A stretch of 64,000 nucleotides of DNA from Desulfurispora thermophila DSM 16022 (GCF_000376385.1 NZ_AQWN01000005.1:186001-250000), one strand, 5' to 3'. Positions 44,855 to 53,020 are shown, counted from the first letter of the stretch. The notes: a model not told the origin generated them from the sequence alone. Numbers and translations: made by a program.

Positions 44855-45214
44855 ATGAAAAAGGTGCTGATGAAAAAGGCGCAGAATGTTTGGACAGGTA
44901 CCGGTGTAATGCTGGGAACCGCGCTGGCGGCCAATGCGGCCTGGGCCGGGCCGATAGCGGAAAAAAGCGCGGACGACGTATCAAATAAGGCGGTACAGGT
45001 GATCCAGAACATAGCCGGTCCCCTGGGTAGCGCCGTAATTTTCGGCTCAGTGCTCATTGCGGCCATAAAAATCATTGCCAGCTCTGGGAATCCGGTGAAG
45101 CGGGCGGAAGCCCTGGGCCAGATTCCGTACATCCTGATTGGCGGCTGCATCCTGGGCGGCGCAATGCTCTTGGCCGGATTTATCATCGGCACTGGGAAAC
45201 AGTTGGGGTCGTAG
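44855..45214 (+). CDS. VirB2-like pilin subunit
   Basis: About 119 residues. A signal peptide (WTGTGVMLGTALAANAAWAG) is followed by two hydrophobic segments (GPLGSAVIFGSVLIAAIKII and GGCILGGAMLLAGFIIG), the layout of VirB2/TrbC-type pilins. The start region has a tandem duplication of GGTGCTGATGAAAAA (44850-44879), which gives two candidate ATG starts (44855, 44870). The hairpin upstream lies between its ribosome site and ATG. Confidence 0.7.
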   Translation: MKKVLMKKAQNVWTGTGVMLGTALAANAAWAGPIAEKSADDVSNKAVQVIQNIAGPLGSAVIFGSVLIAAIKIIASSGNPVKRAEALGQIPYILIGGCILGGAMLLAGFIIGTGKQLGS

Positions 45215-45226
45215 GGGGTGAAAAAG

Positions 45227-45355
45227 GTGAATATATGCCCGGATTGTGCGAATTATGGCCTGGAATGTGCTGTAGGAACCAGTGAATCCAAATGTCCTTA
45301 TTTTACCCCACAGGAAGAAATTGAGTTCGAGGTTTTCGAGTTTGAGGAGGAGTGA
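45227..45355 (+). CDS. small Cys-rich acidic protein
   Basis: 42 residues from GTG 45227 (AGGGGGTG lies 6 bases upstream); GTG 45218 is an alternative. ICPDCANYGLECAVG and SKCPY give four Cys for a metal knuckle, and the tail EEIEFEVFEFEEE is highly acidic. It fills the gap between the VirB2- and VirB3-like genes and ends 3 bp before the next start, so it is probably a true operon member. Function unknown. Confidence 0.6.
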   Translation: MNICPDCANYGLECAVGTSESKCPYFTPQEEIEFEVFEFEEE

Positions 45356-45358
45356 GAC

Positions 45359-45643
45359 GTGCGGCGCTGGCCGGTAGCGTTCGACTTGTCGGGTCATGAA
45401 AGCCTGATTGGCGGCTTTCTCACGCTTCAGCAGCTGGTATTCATCATGGGCGGCGGCCTCCTGGCTGTCGCCTCGTTTATTTTTCCTATGGTGATAGCTA
45501 TACCGTTGGCGGCGATGTGGATTTTGGCAGGCGTTTATCTGGCGTTCGGGCGGCTCAGCAGGGGCCGTCCGGCTCCCGAGGCGCTGTGGGCCTGGTGGCG
45601 ATACCGCCAGTCGCAGAAGCTCTGGAAGGGAGGGGTACAGTGA
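45359..45643 (+). CDS. VirB3/PrgI-like membrane protein
   Basis: 94 residues with two adjacent hydrophobic segments (LVFIMGGGLLAVASFIF, VIAIPLAAMWILAGVYLAF) and a basic C-terminal tail, as in VirB3 and PrgI proteins that sit next to VirB4 in type IV secretion loci. GTG start. Its stop overlaps the next start. Confidence 0.65.
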   Translation: MRRWPVAFDLSGHESLIGGFLTLQQLVFIMGGGLLAVASFIFPMVIAIPLAAMWILAGVYLAFGRLSRGRPAPEALWAWWRYRQSQKLWKGGVQ

Positions 45644-46386
45644 ATATCGGAACCACTATCACGCTGGCCACGCTGGGAGCCAGCGCTCTGGCCGGCGCCG
45701 GGATCTGGTGGTACCTGCGCCGGGAGGGGCGGGCGCAGAGTGAGGACACGAAAGTGCGGGAGAAAGACCTCCCAGGGCAACCCGCTCCGCTGCGGCAGTG
45801 GCTTGGCGTCCAGACAGTGCGGGACGGGGTGATTGTGTTGGACACACCCGGAACATACGCCGGTGTGGCCCGGCTTGCCGCGCCGGACATCGCTCTGTTG
45901 GGGATCGCTGAGCAGGAAGCGCTGGAGACCGCGCTGGTGGCTGCCATGCGCGGGGTGCGCTTTCCTGTGCAACTGATCGCCGTCTCGGAAGCCGTGGACA
46001 CCCGTGCCCTGGTAGCCCAGTCTATGGCCCATGTCACCGGGCTCCCTCCGGCCCTGGCTGAGCTGGCTACCCGACGGGCCGAGTACCTGGAGGCCGTGTT
46101 TGCCCACCAGGGTGCACAGGCCCGGACGGCGTACATCGCCACACAAGTATCCACTGCGAAAGGCCTGGCGGCCGCCCGGGCCGAGCTGGACGCCCGCTGG
46201 CATTCGCTGGGCACAGCGCTGCGGGGGGTGCGGGTAGAACTGCGACCACTGGGCAGTGCGGCTATACTGGATTTGCTGGCTCACATGCTGCGCCCGGGCA
46301 GCGCATGGCGGCCCAGTGTGGGGATAGAGAAGGGTGTGTTATGTGACTTTCATGTCCAGGCCCGGGCAGCGCGGGAAACGGCGTAG
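45640..46386 (+). CDS. membrane-anchored conjugation protein
   Basis: About 248 residues; an N-terminal TM (TITLATLGASALAGAGIWWYL), then an alpha/beta soluble domain (TPGTYAGVARLAAPDIALL). This resembles the small accessory proteins lying before VirB4 in Firmicute T4SS loci (TraC-N-like), but no known name can be given. GTG start overlapping the VirB3-like stop, 16 bp before virB4: one operon. Confidence 0.55.
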   Translation: MNIGTTITLATLGASALAGAGIWWYLRREGRAQSEDTKVREKDLPGQPAPLRQWLGVQTVRDGVIVLDTPGTYAGVARLAAPDIALLGIAEQEALETALVAAMRGVRFPVQLIAVSEAVDTRALVAQSMAHVTGLPPALAELATRRAEYLEAVFAHQGAQARTAYIATQVSTAKGLAAARAELDARWHSLGTALRGVRVELRPLGSAAILDLLAHMLRPGSAWRPSVGIEKGVLCDFHVQARAARETA

Positions 46387-46401
46387 AGGGAGGATGATTG
46401 C

Positions 46402-48264
46402 GTGAACCTGTTTCGCAGGAAGAAGGCCCCGGAGGATCCGGGGCACCCTGACATTCCATACGACTTCCCGGTGACTGCACTGGCTGAACCCGATGCCATG
46501 TGTGTGTATCCAGAGCACATACGCCTGCATAACCACTATGTGCGGGTGTATGTGGTGGAGAACATTCCCCGCATGGTCTGGCTGGGGTGGATAGAGCAAC
46601 TGGCCATCGGCGGTGTGGTAGTGGCTTCCTACCTGGAACCGCTGCCGGACCGGGAAGTGATCTCCCGGCTCACGAAGCGTGAAACCCAGGCTGCCAGCCA
46701 GCTCATCCTGGCCCAGAATCGCGGCCACATAGCCCGCATACCAGAATACGAACAGGCCGTGGCCGAACTGCGCGCCCTGCGCACGGCGGTGCAGGTGGAG
46801 CAGGAAGCCGTTTTCAGCGCAGGCCATGTGGTAGCAGTGTACGGGAAGGATCCTGAAGACCTGGACCAGCGCTGCTCCTATGTGCAGGACGTAGCAGCGC
46901 GGGCCGGTATCTTTTTACGCACGGCTACCTGGGAGCAGGCCGGAGCTTTCCGCGCCTGTCTGCCGCTGGCTATCCCGCCCCCGGTTCCGCTGCGCACCCT
47001 GACCAGCGGTGCGGCCAGCACCTGTCTGCCCGTGGTATGGGCCGGTGAAATGCATGGCAGCGGAATACTGCTGGGGCGAAACATCAGCACCGGTGCGCCG
47101 GTGCTTCTGAACCGGTTTTTCCGGCGCTCCACAGGCGCGGAAAAGCCGAACCCGCATATGTTTGTGTCAGGTGCACCGGGCGGTGGAAAGTCTGTCACCG
47201 TACGTCTTCTCACCCTGCTGGAAGCCGAGCAGGGGGTGAAAGCGTTCATTATCGATCCGGAGAACGAGTATGTGGAATTTGTGCGCGCCCTGGGTGGCCA
47301 GTCCATCTTCCTCTCTCCCGGCCAGTCGTCCGGTATGAACCTGCTGGATGTGGGAATCGAGGGGGGTGGCCGGGTGGGTATCATATCGAAAGTGGCCGAT
47401 GTTGCGGCCTGGCTTTCGGCCGTATATGCTCACGCCGGCGGCCAGGGTCTGGATATGGCTGCCCAGGCCGCTATCGAAGAGGCGCTGCGGGACACCTACA
47501 CCGCCGCCGGTATCACCGAAGACCCGGCCACCATGGTGGGGCCGGGGGGTATATACAAACCCATGCCTACACTGTCAGACTTCGCAAAACGGTTGGCCAA
47601 GCTCCCTGCCGGGCGGGATGTGGCGCAGGCTATGACACCACTGCTGCGGGGTGGCAGCATGGGATATTTTGATTGTCCCACCACCGTCCATCTGGCTGAC
47701 ACTCCAGTGATCGGTGTACATCTGAAAGCACTTTCAGGTGACTTTCCGCGTCTGGTGGCCATGTTTGCCCTGCTCTCCTGGGCGCTTGGGGGTTTTGCGC
47801 TGCGGGGTAGCGATGCGGTGAAGAAAAGCGTGGTGGTGGACGAGGCCTGGATGTTCTTGCGGTACCCGGCAGTGGCGCAGCACCTGGAAGCGCTGGCCCG
47901 CCGGGGCAGAAAACACGGTTGCGCTCTCACCATTGCCACACAACGTTTCGAGGAATTCGCTGCCAGCCCGGAAGGGCGGGCAGTGATCGAAACATGCCCC
48001 ATCCGTCTCACACTCCGCCAGGAAGACCATGCCGCCCAGGCCGCGGTAGACTATTTCCACCTTTCCGGTGGGTGCCGGGACTTTCTGACCACCGCCCAGG
48101 CCGGCCAGGGTATTCTGGTGGTAGACGGCCGGGTGTCGGCAGTGCAGGTGGAACCGGCCCCGTTTGAATGGGACATAGTGGGCACAAAGGTGGTGGAACG
48201 GTCAACAACCCCGTGGCTAAAGCCAGGGGCTTGCAATGGCGGTAGCAACGCAAGTGTTGACTAG
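46402..48264 (+). CDS. VirB4-like type IV secretion ATPase, C-terminus rewritten by a transposon
   Basis: 620 residues. Walker A is VSGAPGGGKSVTV and Walker B SVVVDEAWMFL; the N-terminal VirB4 region precedes. It powers pilus assembly and substrate transport at the membrane. The last ~18 codons (from 48209) lie inside the left end of the IsrB transposon, so the native C-terminus has been replaced; function may survive because this region is variable. A GTG start after GGAGGATG. Confidence 0.9.
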   Translation: MNLFRRKKAPEDPGHPDIPYDFPVTALAEPDAMCVYPEHIRLHNHYVRVYVVENIPRMVWLGWIEQLAIGGVVVASYLEPLPDREVISRLTKRETQAASQLILAQNRGHIARIPEYEQAVAELRALRTAVQVEQEAVFSAGHVVAVYGKDPEDLDQRCSYVQDVAARAGIFLRTATWEQAGAFRACLPLAIPPPVPLRTLTSGAASTCLPVVWAGEMHGSGILLGRNISTGAPVLLNRFFRRSTGAEKPNPHMFVSGAPGGGKSVTVRLLTLLEAEQGVKAFIIDPENEYVEFVRALGGQSIFLSPGQSSGMNLLDVGIEGGGRVGIISKVADVAAWLSAVYAHAGGQGLDMAAQAAIEEALRDTYTAAGITEDPATMVGPGGIYKPMPTLSDFAKRLAKLPAGRDVAQAMTPLLRGGSMGYFDCPTTVHLADTPVIGVHLKALSGDFPRLVAMFALLSWALGGFALRGSDAVKKSVVVDEAWMFLRYPAVAQHLEALARRGRKHGCALTIATQRFEEFAASPEGRAVIETCPIRLTLRQEDHAAQAAVDYFHLSGGCRDFLTTAQAGQGILVVDGRVSAVQVEPAPFEWDIVGTKVVERSTTPWLKPGACNGGSNASVD

Positions 48265-48419
48265 ACCATACGCTCCGGCGGGCTACAAGTACCCTGGGAT
48301 GCACGCCCTAGTTCCAGGCTCTACGGCAGAACCGCTGAATGCCATGTTGAGCAATCAACTAAGCCTGCCGGGCAAGGTCGAAGGGCACTAAACTCCTGTC
48401 GGAAGGAGAACGAATACCG
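48209..48419 (+). ncRNA. putative omega RNA of the IsrB element
   Basis: About 190 bp without a frame between the left-end hairpin and the isrB start, the usual place of the IscB/IsrB guide RNA (HEARO/omega RNA). Several G/C-rich pairing segments are visible (GCCTGCCGGGC, CTCCTGTCGGAAGGAG). In this family the guide is the sequence just outside the left end, here the 3' end of virB4 at about 48190-48208. Confidence 0.6.
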
Positions 48420-49385
48420 TTGAAAATTCCAGTCGTACATCTTGATGGGACACCGCTCATGCCCTGTTCACCGGCTAAAGCCCGGAAACTGCTCAGGGCA
48501 GGCGCCGCACAAAAGAAATGGACCAGGGCCGGGGTGTTTTACATTCAACTAACTACCCCGACTGGAAAAAACACACAACCATTAATAATGGGCATTGACC
48601 CTGGAGCCAAATACGACGGAATATGCATTGCCAGCAGACGGCAGATGCAGATATCGGGAATGCTTGTAGTAAAAAACCGCATAGCCAAAAAGATGGAACA
48701 ACGCAGGAATATGCGCAGAGCCCGGAGATGGCGAAATTGTCGGAGGCGACCAGAGCGATTTAATAACAGGACAAGGCCTGAAGGGTGGCTGCCGCCGTCA
48801 ATCAAAGCCAGAGTAGATACCCGCATCGCACTTATCGACAGCCTGCTATCAATCTACCCGGTAACAGAATTTGCAGTAGAAGACACCAGGATTGACGGCA
48901 ATAAACTCAAAAACAAAGACGGCAGGCAATACCTGACCTGGGTCATGACCGGCAAAACCAGGCTGTACAACCACTTAAAAGAAAAAGGTGGACTGACCCT
49001 GTACTTGCCGGAGCAAACAGTCCGGGCACGGGAAGTGTGCGGCCTTATCAAAACACCCGGGAAAGGCGAGCTGGTATTTACCTCGCAGGCAGTTGACGCC
49101 CTGGCTTTGTGCTGGCTAAAAGCAGGGACAGAAAACTTGTCTGTAATCAGCTTTATGGCCTGGCGCAGGCCGGAAATATCCAGGAGACAACTGCACCGGT
49201 TTGAGCCGGAGAAGGGTGGAAAAAGAAAGCCCTACGGTGGCAGTCGGGTTCTGGGTATACGAAAGAACACAGTTGTCTGGTATAGAGGAAAACTTTACCG
49301 GACAGGAGGTACCACCAAAGGCAGATTGAGCCTTCACTCTTACATAGATCGTAAAAAGCTACTCACCCCTAAGGGGCAGTTGTAC
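48209..49385 (+). mobile_element. IsrB-type (IscB-like) transposon of the IS200/IS605 group
   Basis: Left end: 21-bp hairpin CCCC...GGGG at 48209-48229, same as the solo end at 44811. Right end: CCCCTAAGGGG palindrome at 49366-49376, inside the fused frame. It holds no transposase and only the RuvC protein gene and its RNA region, as usual for non-autonomous IscB/IsrB units. Inserted between virB4 and a radical SAM gene. The exact right boundary is inferred. Confidence 0.7.
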
Positions 49386-50192
49386 AAATCTATAGGTGAT
49401 GATGATACAGTATATTTTGATTGTATGCCGGAAGTGGCGCGAAAAACATTAATCAACTCCACAAAAGTAGAATATTGTACCTACGCTCTAAATCACATTG
49501 AAGGCTGCGCTCATGGCTGCAAATTCCCCTGCTATGCTATGATGATGGCCAAGAGGTTTGGCAAAATCAAAACATACGAAGACTGGCTGCGTCCCAAGAA
49601 GATAAGCAATATATTTGCCATATTAGAAAAAGAGATTGAAAAATACGCAGGCAAAGTTAAATGCGTCCACCTTTCGTTTATGACTGACCCGTTCATGTAC
49701 AAGCACCCCATGCTTAACAGGTATTCCCTGAACGTAATTTACCGTCTCAACAAGCACGGAATATATGTCACAACACTGACCAAGGGCATATGTCCTAAAG
49801 AATTGGCAGACACAAAATATTTTGATACCAGAAACGAATACGGAATAACCCTGGTTTCGCTCGATGAAAAATTTCGGAAAGAATTTGAACCATTTGCTGC
49901 TCCCTACAAAGAGAGGATCGCAGCGCTTAAATACCTGCATGACTGCGGCTGCAAAACATGGGTGAGCATGGAGCCATATCCTACCCCAAATTTAATCGCT
50001 CAGGACATAAGGTTGATCTTGCAGGAAATAGCATTTGTAGACAAAATTGTTTTTGGTAAACTGAACTACAATGTAAATTCTGAGAAATTCCAGAACAACA
50101 CTGACTTCTACCAAGAGCAGGCAGAAGTTGTGATCAACTTTTGCGAACAGAACGGGATTGAGTATCACATCAAAGAGGGTACAATATGTTAG
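48420..50192 (+). CDS. IsrB-like RuvC nuclease fused in frame to a radical SAM protein
   Basis: 590 residues. Residues 1-~320 are IsrB-like: PLMP motif (TPLMPCSPAKARKLLR), RuvC-I GIDPGAK (Asp60), Arg-rich bridge helix (~90-112), RuvC-II FAVEDTRID (Glu154), no HNH insertion, RuvC-III SQAVDALAL (Asp226), and a C-terminal PYGGSRVLG...GRLSLH region. Residues ~336-590 are an SPL-like radical SAM protein with CAHGCKFPC (a CxxxCxxxC spacing, not the usual CxxxCxxC) followed by TDPFMYKH and WVSMEPYPTP. The junction at about 316-335 falls at the transposon's right end. Met336 (49425) could start the radical SAM part alone, but no ribosome site is seen there. Confidence 0.85.
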   Translation: MKIPVVHLDGTPLMPCSPAKARKLLRAGAAQKKWTRAGVFYIQLTTPTGKNTQPLIMGIDPGAKYDGICIASRRQMQISGMLVVKNRIAKKMEQRRNMRRARRWRNCRRRPERFNNRTRPEGWLPPSIKARVDTRIALIDSLLSIYPVTEFAVEDTRIDGNKLKNKDGRQYLTWVMTGKTRLYNHLKEKGGLTLYLPEQTVRAREVCGLIKTPGKGELVFTSQAVDALALCWLKAGTENLSVISFMAWRRPEISRRQLHRFEPEKGGKRKPYGGSRVLGIRKNTVVWYRGKLYRTGGTTKGRLSLHSYIDRKKLLTPKGQLYKSIGDDDTVYFDCMPEVARKTLINSTKVEYCTYALNHIEGCAHGCKFPCYAMMMAKRFGKIKTYEDWLRPKKISNIFAILEKEIEKYAGKVKCVHLSFMTDPFMYKHPMLNRYSLNVIYRLNKHGIYVTTLTKGICPKELADTKYFDTRNEYGITLVSLDEKFRKEFEPFAAPYKERIAALKYLHDCGCKTWVSMEPYPTPNLIAQDIRLILQEIAFVDKIVFGKLNYNVNSEKFQNNTDFYQEQAEVVINFCEQNGIEYHIKEGTIC

Positions 50193-50252
50193 CAAACACA
50201 GAGAGACGCGCGTCGGTATATCCGGCGCTTTTTAGTTGGGGGTGAGAACACA

Positions 50253-50576
50253 GTGGCAATGCAAGCAGAGGAAAGAGTGAACCTGGATGCCATATGCCTT
50301 GCCGCCGTAAAGAGATGGGGGCCGGCGCAACTCATTATCCTGCTGGAAGAGTTGGCCGAACTGCAGCAGTCGCTGGTGAAATATTTGCGCTACGGCAACC
50401 AGTACCTGGATGACATAGCGGAAGAAGTAGCAGATGTGCAAATCATGCTTCACCAGTTAACACTCATGCTGAACCTGTCTGACCGCATTTCTGAAATGCG
50501 TGAAGAAAAACTGAAGAAGCTGAAAGCCATTCTAGACAATGATCACGATAGCACTATGGGTGGTATTCATGGTTAA
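50253..50576 (+). CDS. MazG-like NTP pyrophosphohydrolase
   Basis: About 107 residues. EELAELQQSLVKYLRYG and EEVADVQIMLHQL give the ExxE...ExxD metal-binding pattern of all-alpha NTP pyrophosphohydrolases. Such enzymes clean dNTP pools and are common in phages and ICEs. GTG start at 50253 with GGGGGTGAG upstream. Its 3' end overlaps the next gene by 8 bp. Confidence 0.8.
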   Translation: MAMQAEERVNLDAICLAAVKRWGPAQLIILLEELAELQQSLVKYLRYGNQYLDDIAEEVADVQIMLHQLTLMLNLSDRISEMREEKLKKLKAILDNDHDSTMGGIHG

Positions 50577-51312
50577 CCTACATCCCCAGTACGAAACAAT
50601 ATACCTGCTCTCGCAAATACAAAATGTCAGAGGCCGGCGCTACAATATTGGCCTGCACCAGGATGAGCAGGTCATCAAAGGGTACTGCTACGAAGAGACT
50701 ACCGCCGGCTTTTTTCGGGCCTGGGTGCTCAACGAAATGCATGTAGCAATACTCAAAGCAGCCAACCAGTTAATAGTAGCCGGGGCAAACATGCTCGCAC
50801 AAAAAACAGGCCTTGAACATGGCGAAGTAACTGAAATCCTGGAGGAGTGTGTGACGCATGGCATACTTTGCGAAAACCAGGTGCGTTTTCGCAGCGCAAA
50901 TGACGGTGAAAACATCTTCGAAGCAAAAACATGGTCTTTGTATATAGTAGACACCGGCGGCATCCATGCCCTCAAAGACGCCGGCATACCCTATAGACGA
51001 CTGCCATACACAACAAGCATTGACCAGCGCCTGCGCATCTACCGGCGGAACATTTACTTGGTCAAGGAAAACGCAGGTGAGCAAGAGAAAAATATCATCT
51101 TCCTGGAAGACATGCTGGACGGAAACGGCAATCTGGGCACACCACTTTTGCTGGAAACGCTGAAACTGGAAATTCCCACGGTAGTGCTCTACGACAGCAC
51201 AATAGCCAGGATCCTTGACGTACAAAAAGCCGTTGGATATTTAATCGAACAGCTACGCTCACACAATCTACAGGTATATGATATTGCGGAAAACATATCA
51301 AAAACCACTTGA
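50569..51312 (+). CDS. hypothetical protein
   Basis: About 247 residues; not recognised. N-terminal half suggests a winged helix (NQLIVAGANMLAQKTGLEHG, EILEECVTHGIL), followed by an alpha/beta part. Start ATG 50569 overlaps the MazG stop, so translation is coupled. It is the last gene before a 1.2-kb gene-free stretch. Confidence 0.5.
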   Translation: MVNLHPQYETIYLLSQIQNVRGRRYNIGLHQDEQVIKGYCYEETTAGFFRAWVLNEMHVAILKAANQLIVAGANMLAQKTGLEHGEVTEILEECVTHGILCENQVRFRSANDGENIFEAKTWSLYIVDTGGIHALKDAGIPYRRLPYTTSIDQRLRIYRRNIYLVKENAGEQEKNIIFLEDMLDGNGNLGTPLLLETLKLEIPTVVLYDSTIARILDVQKAVGYLIEQLRSHNLQVYDIAENISKTT

Positions 51313-51344
51313 CAGTATAACAGAACGCATATACCATAATTACC

Positions 51345-51370
51345 AAAGCGGTACAGGCCGCTTTAAATTA
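51345..51370 (+). terminator. weak terminator-like hairpin
   Basis: AAAGCGG/CCGCTTT stem followed by TAAATTA; the T run is poor. Confidence 0.35.
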
Positions 51371-51439
51371 GACAAAAATCTTGTGTGCATAAACAACACA
51401 ACTAACCAGATGCCGACTTCTATGTGTTGCGACTCCAGC

Positions 51440-52582
51440 AACAAGTAGAAGGTGTTGCAGGGCGTGATACCCTAGAGTATGTCTCCGACACAAGCGATGA
51501 GCGGGAAGCGTAATCCCTACACCTGAGTCAAAGCGATGAGCAAGACTCATTCCGCGAAGCGATGAGCAAGCGGAACGCCTGAAAGTAGGCGCAAAGAGAG
51601 GATGTAGGACGTAATACCCTGGGAGGCATATTCGACATAAGCGATGAGCGGGAAGCGTTGCTCAGCCTGCGACAGCCTGGACCAAGAGCGATGAGCGCGG
51701 TCCTTCCTCGCGAAGCGATGAGCAAGTGGGGCACCCTGGACCCGGGTGTTAGAAGCTGCGGAAAGGCTTTTGCAGAATGCGGGCACGATACCCTAGGACG
51801 CAAGTCCGACACAGGCGTTGAGCGGGAAGTGTAATAATTAAATATCCGCAACTGCAAAAAAACCGGTGGGTGAAAAAGGTTTCGTTCCTGCCGCAGCGAG
51901 AAAATGGGGCAGTGCATATTCGAAGCGTTGAGCAAGGATGTGCCGGTCTGGCCGACCAAACAAAGCCCGCTGACCCTTAGAAAAGCGTGGGCAGGCCGGA
52001 GGCAGCCTGCGGGAGACACGCGGTCAGTGTGAAACGAGAACGGCCCGAAGCCGGTACAAATCAGGTGCGGCAGGCCTGGTACCGGCCGACTCGAATAGCT
52101 GCCGTACCCCCGATAGGGTTGCAAGCTTTGGTCGTCAACATTGGCGACCCACAAGGCAGGTGGGGCTTGCAAAACTGGGGGGCTCCCACAGAGAGGGGAG
52201 TACTGCCTGTCACACGTTCGGGGCTCCCCGGCCCAGCAGCAGAAAGGGGAGGCTGCTCCACCCACCAGAGCAGTCTATCAGCAGGGTGACCTGCTGAAGG
52301 AGAAAGAAAGCCCCTTTTGCGGGGCGAGAAAACTAATGAAAAAACCCTTCTAAACAGGGTGGAAATCAATCAAGTATAAACATTCGTCCCATAGGGGATG
52401 GATGGAAAACCCGAACGCACAACTCCCTAAAATGGGATAAAACAACAAAAACAGAAAAGTGCAGGCCTCCGGCAATCAGCCGGTTAATCAGGTGTGCACC
52501 GAGAAAGAAACAAAGAGCATTCGCTAAGAGTATTCTGGAAAAGACAGGAATAACTCTTAGTAATGCTCTTTTGCGCTTTTTT
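51440..52582 (+). ncRNA. candidate large structured RNA with repeated loop motif
   Basis: No gene is supported from 51,313 to 52,658. Eight copies of GCGATGAGC/GCGTTGAGC (51494, 51533, 51559, 51641, 51688, 51715, 51815, 51925) each sit in a hairpin loop whose stem differs: TGAGTC/GACTCA, TTCCGC/GCGGAA, GGACC/GGTCC, CCTCGC/GTGGGG, CATATTC/GGATGTG and others. A ~57-nt unit (ATACCCTxGG...CGACA...GCGGGAAG) repeats at 51461, 51607 and 51781. Downstream lie TTGCAAGC/GCTTGCAA closing a branched junction, CCGGTAC/GTACCGG, and a GTGA-capped CAGCAGG/CCTGCTG hairpin, ending in a strong terminator. Frames seen in it are artefacts of the repeats. The 5' end is not known. Confidence 0.65.
52513..52582 (+). 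terminator. long terminator closing the structured RNA region
   Basis: AGAGCATT/AATGCTCT, CTAAGAG/CTCTTAG and TATTC/GAATA stack into one hairpin, followed by T-rich sequence. Confidence 0.75.
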
Positions 52583-52658
52583 AAGGCAAACAGCCCGCCC
52601 GGGCGATACGAGCGTCCGGTGGGCAAACCCGGACAAAACATGGGAAGGAGTAGTAAGC

Positions 52659-52922
52659 ATGGCTTATCCGGGATATAATAATCTCGGGGTGATTACCATG
52701 GCCATTACCAAAGAAGCCATTACTAAAGAATACGTAAAAGCACTCATCGACCGGTTGAATGACGAACAAATTCAGGCATTATGGGTTATTCTCAATTCCA
52801 TGGCCTGGCCTGTAGAAAAAATAACTCCTGAAGAAACAGCGGAAATCGAAGAAGCATTTGCCGAAATAGATGCAGGGAAAGGAATATGTGCCGAAGATGT
52901 CTGGAGGGAACTGGGTGTTTAA
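52659..52922 (+). CDS. putative antitoxin
   Basis: About 87 residues from ATG 52659 (AAGGAG 9 bases ahead), or 74 from ATG 52698 (GGGGTGAT ahead). ALIDRLNDEQIQALWVILN and the acidic EETAEIEEAFAEIDAGKGI resemble antitoxins paired with RelE. The next frame, overlapping its stop, is a RelE remnant, which supports the call. Confidence 0.6.
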   Translation: MAYPGYNNLGVITMAITKEAITKEYVKALIDRLNDEQIQALWVILNSMAWPVEKITPEETAEIEEAFAEIDAGKGICAEDVWRELGV

Positions 52923-53020
52923 AATAATCCTTTCCCAAAAAAGCTGCGCGGCAGTTTAAGTCTTTGGAAAAAAGAACATTGGAAAGAATCAAAGCTGCAA
53001 TAGAAACATTGCAGAAATAG
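52915..53020 (+). pseudogene. RelE-type toxin remnant
   Basis: GTG 52915 reads VFKIILS, then a one-base shift leads to KKAARQFKSLEKRTLERIKA and ends at TAG after AAIETLQK. RelE toxins typically continue with catalytic C-terminal strands, absent here. Frameshifted and truncated, so the antitoxin is left alone. Confidence 0.6.

Noticed and set aside
51528-52265. 245-codon minus-strand frame with repeated LLIASR/LAHRFA words
   Set aside because: The repeated words are reverse readings of the GCGATGAGC loop repeats; a structured RNA explains them better than a protein.
51361-52582. Group II intron or CRISPR array as explanation of the repeats
   Set aside because: No domain V-like sequence, no reverse transcriptase, and repeats are irregular with pairing flanks rather than equal spacers.
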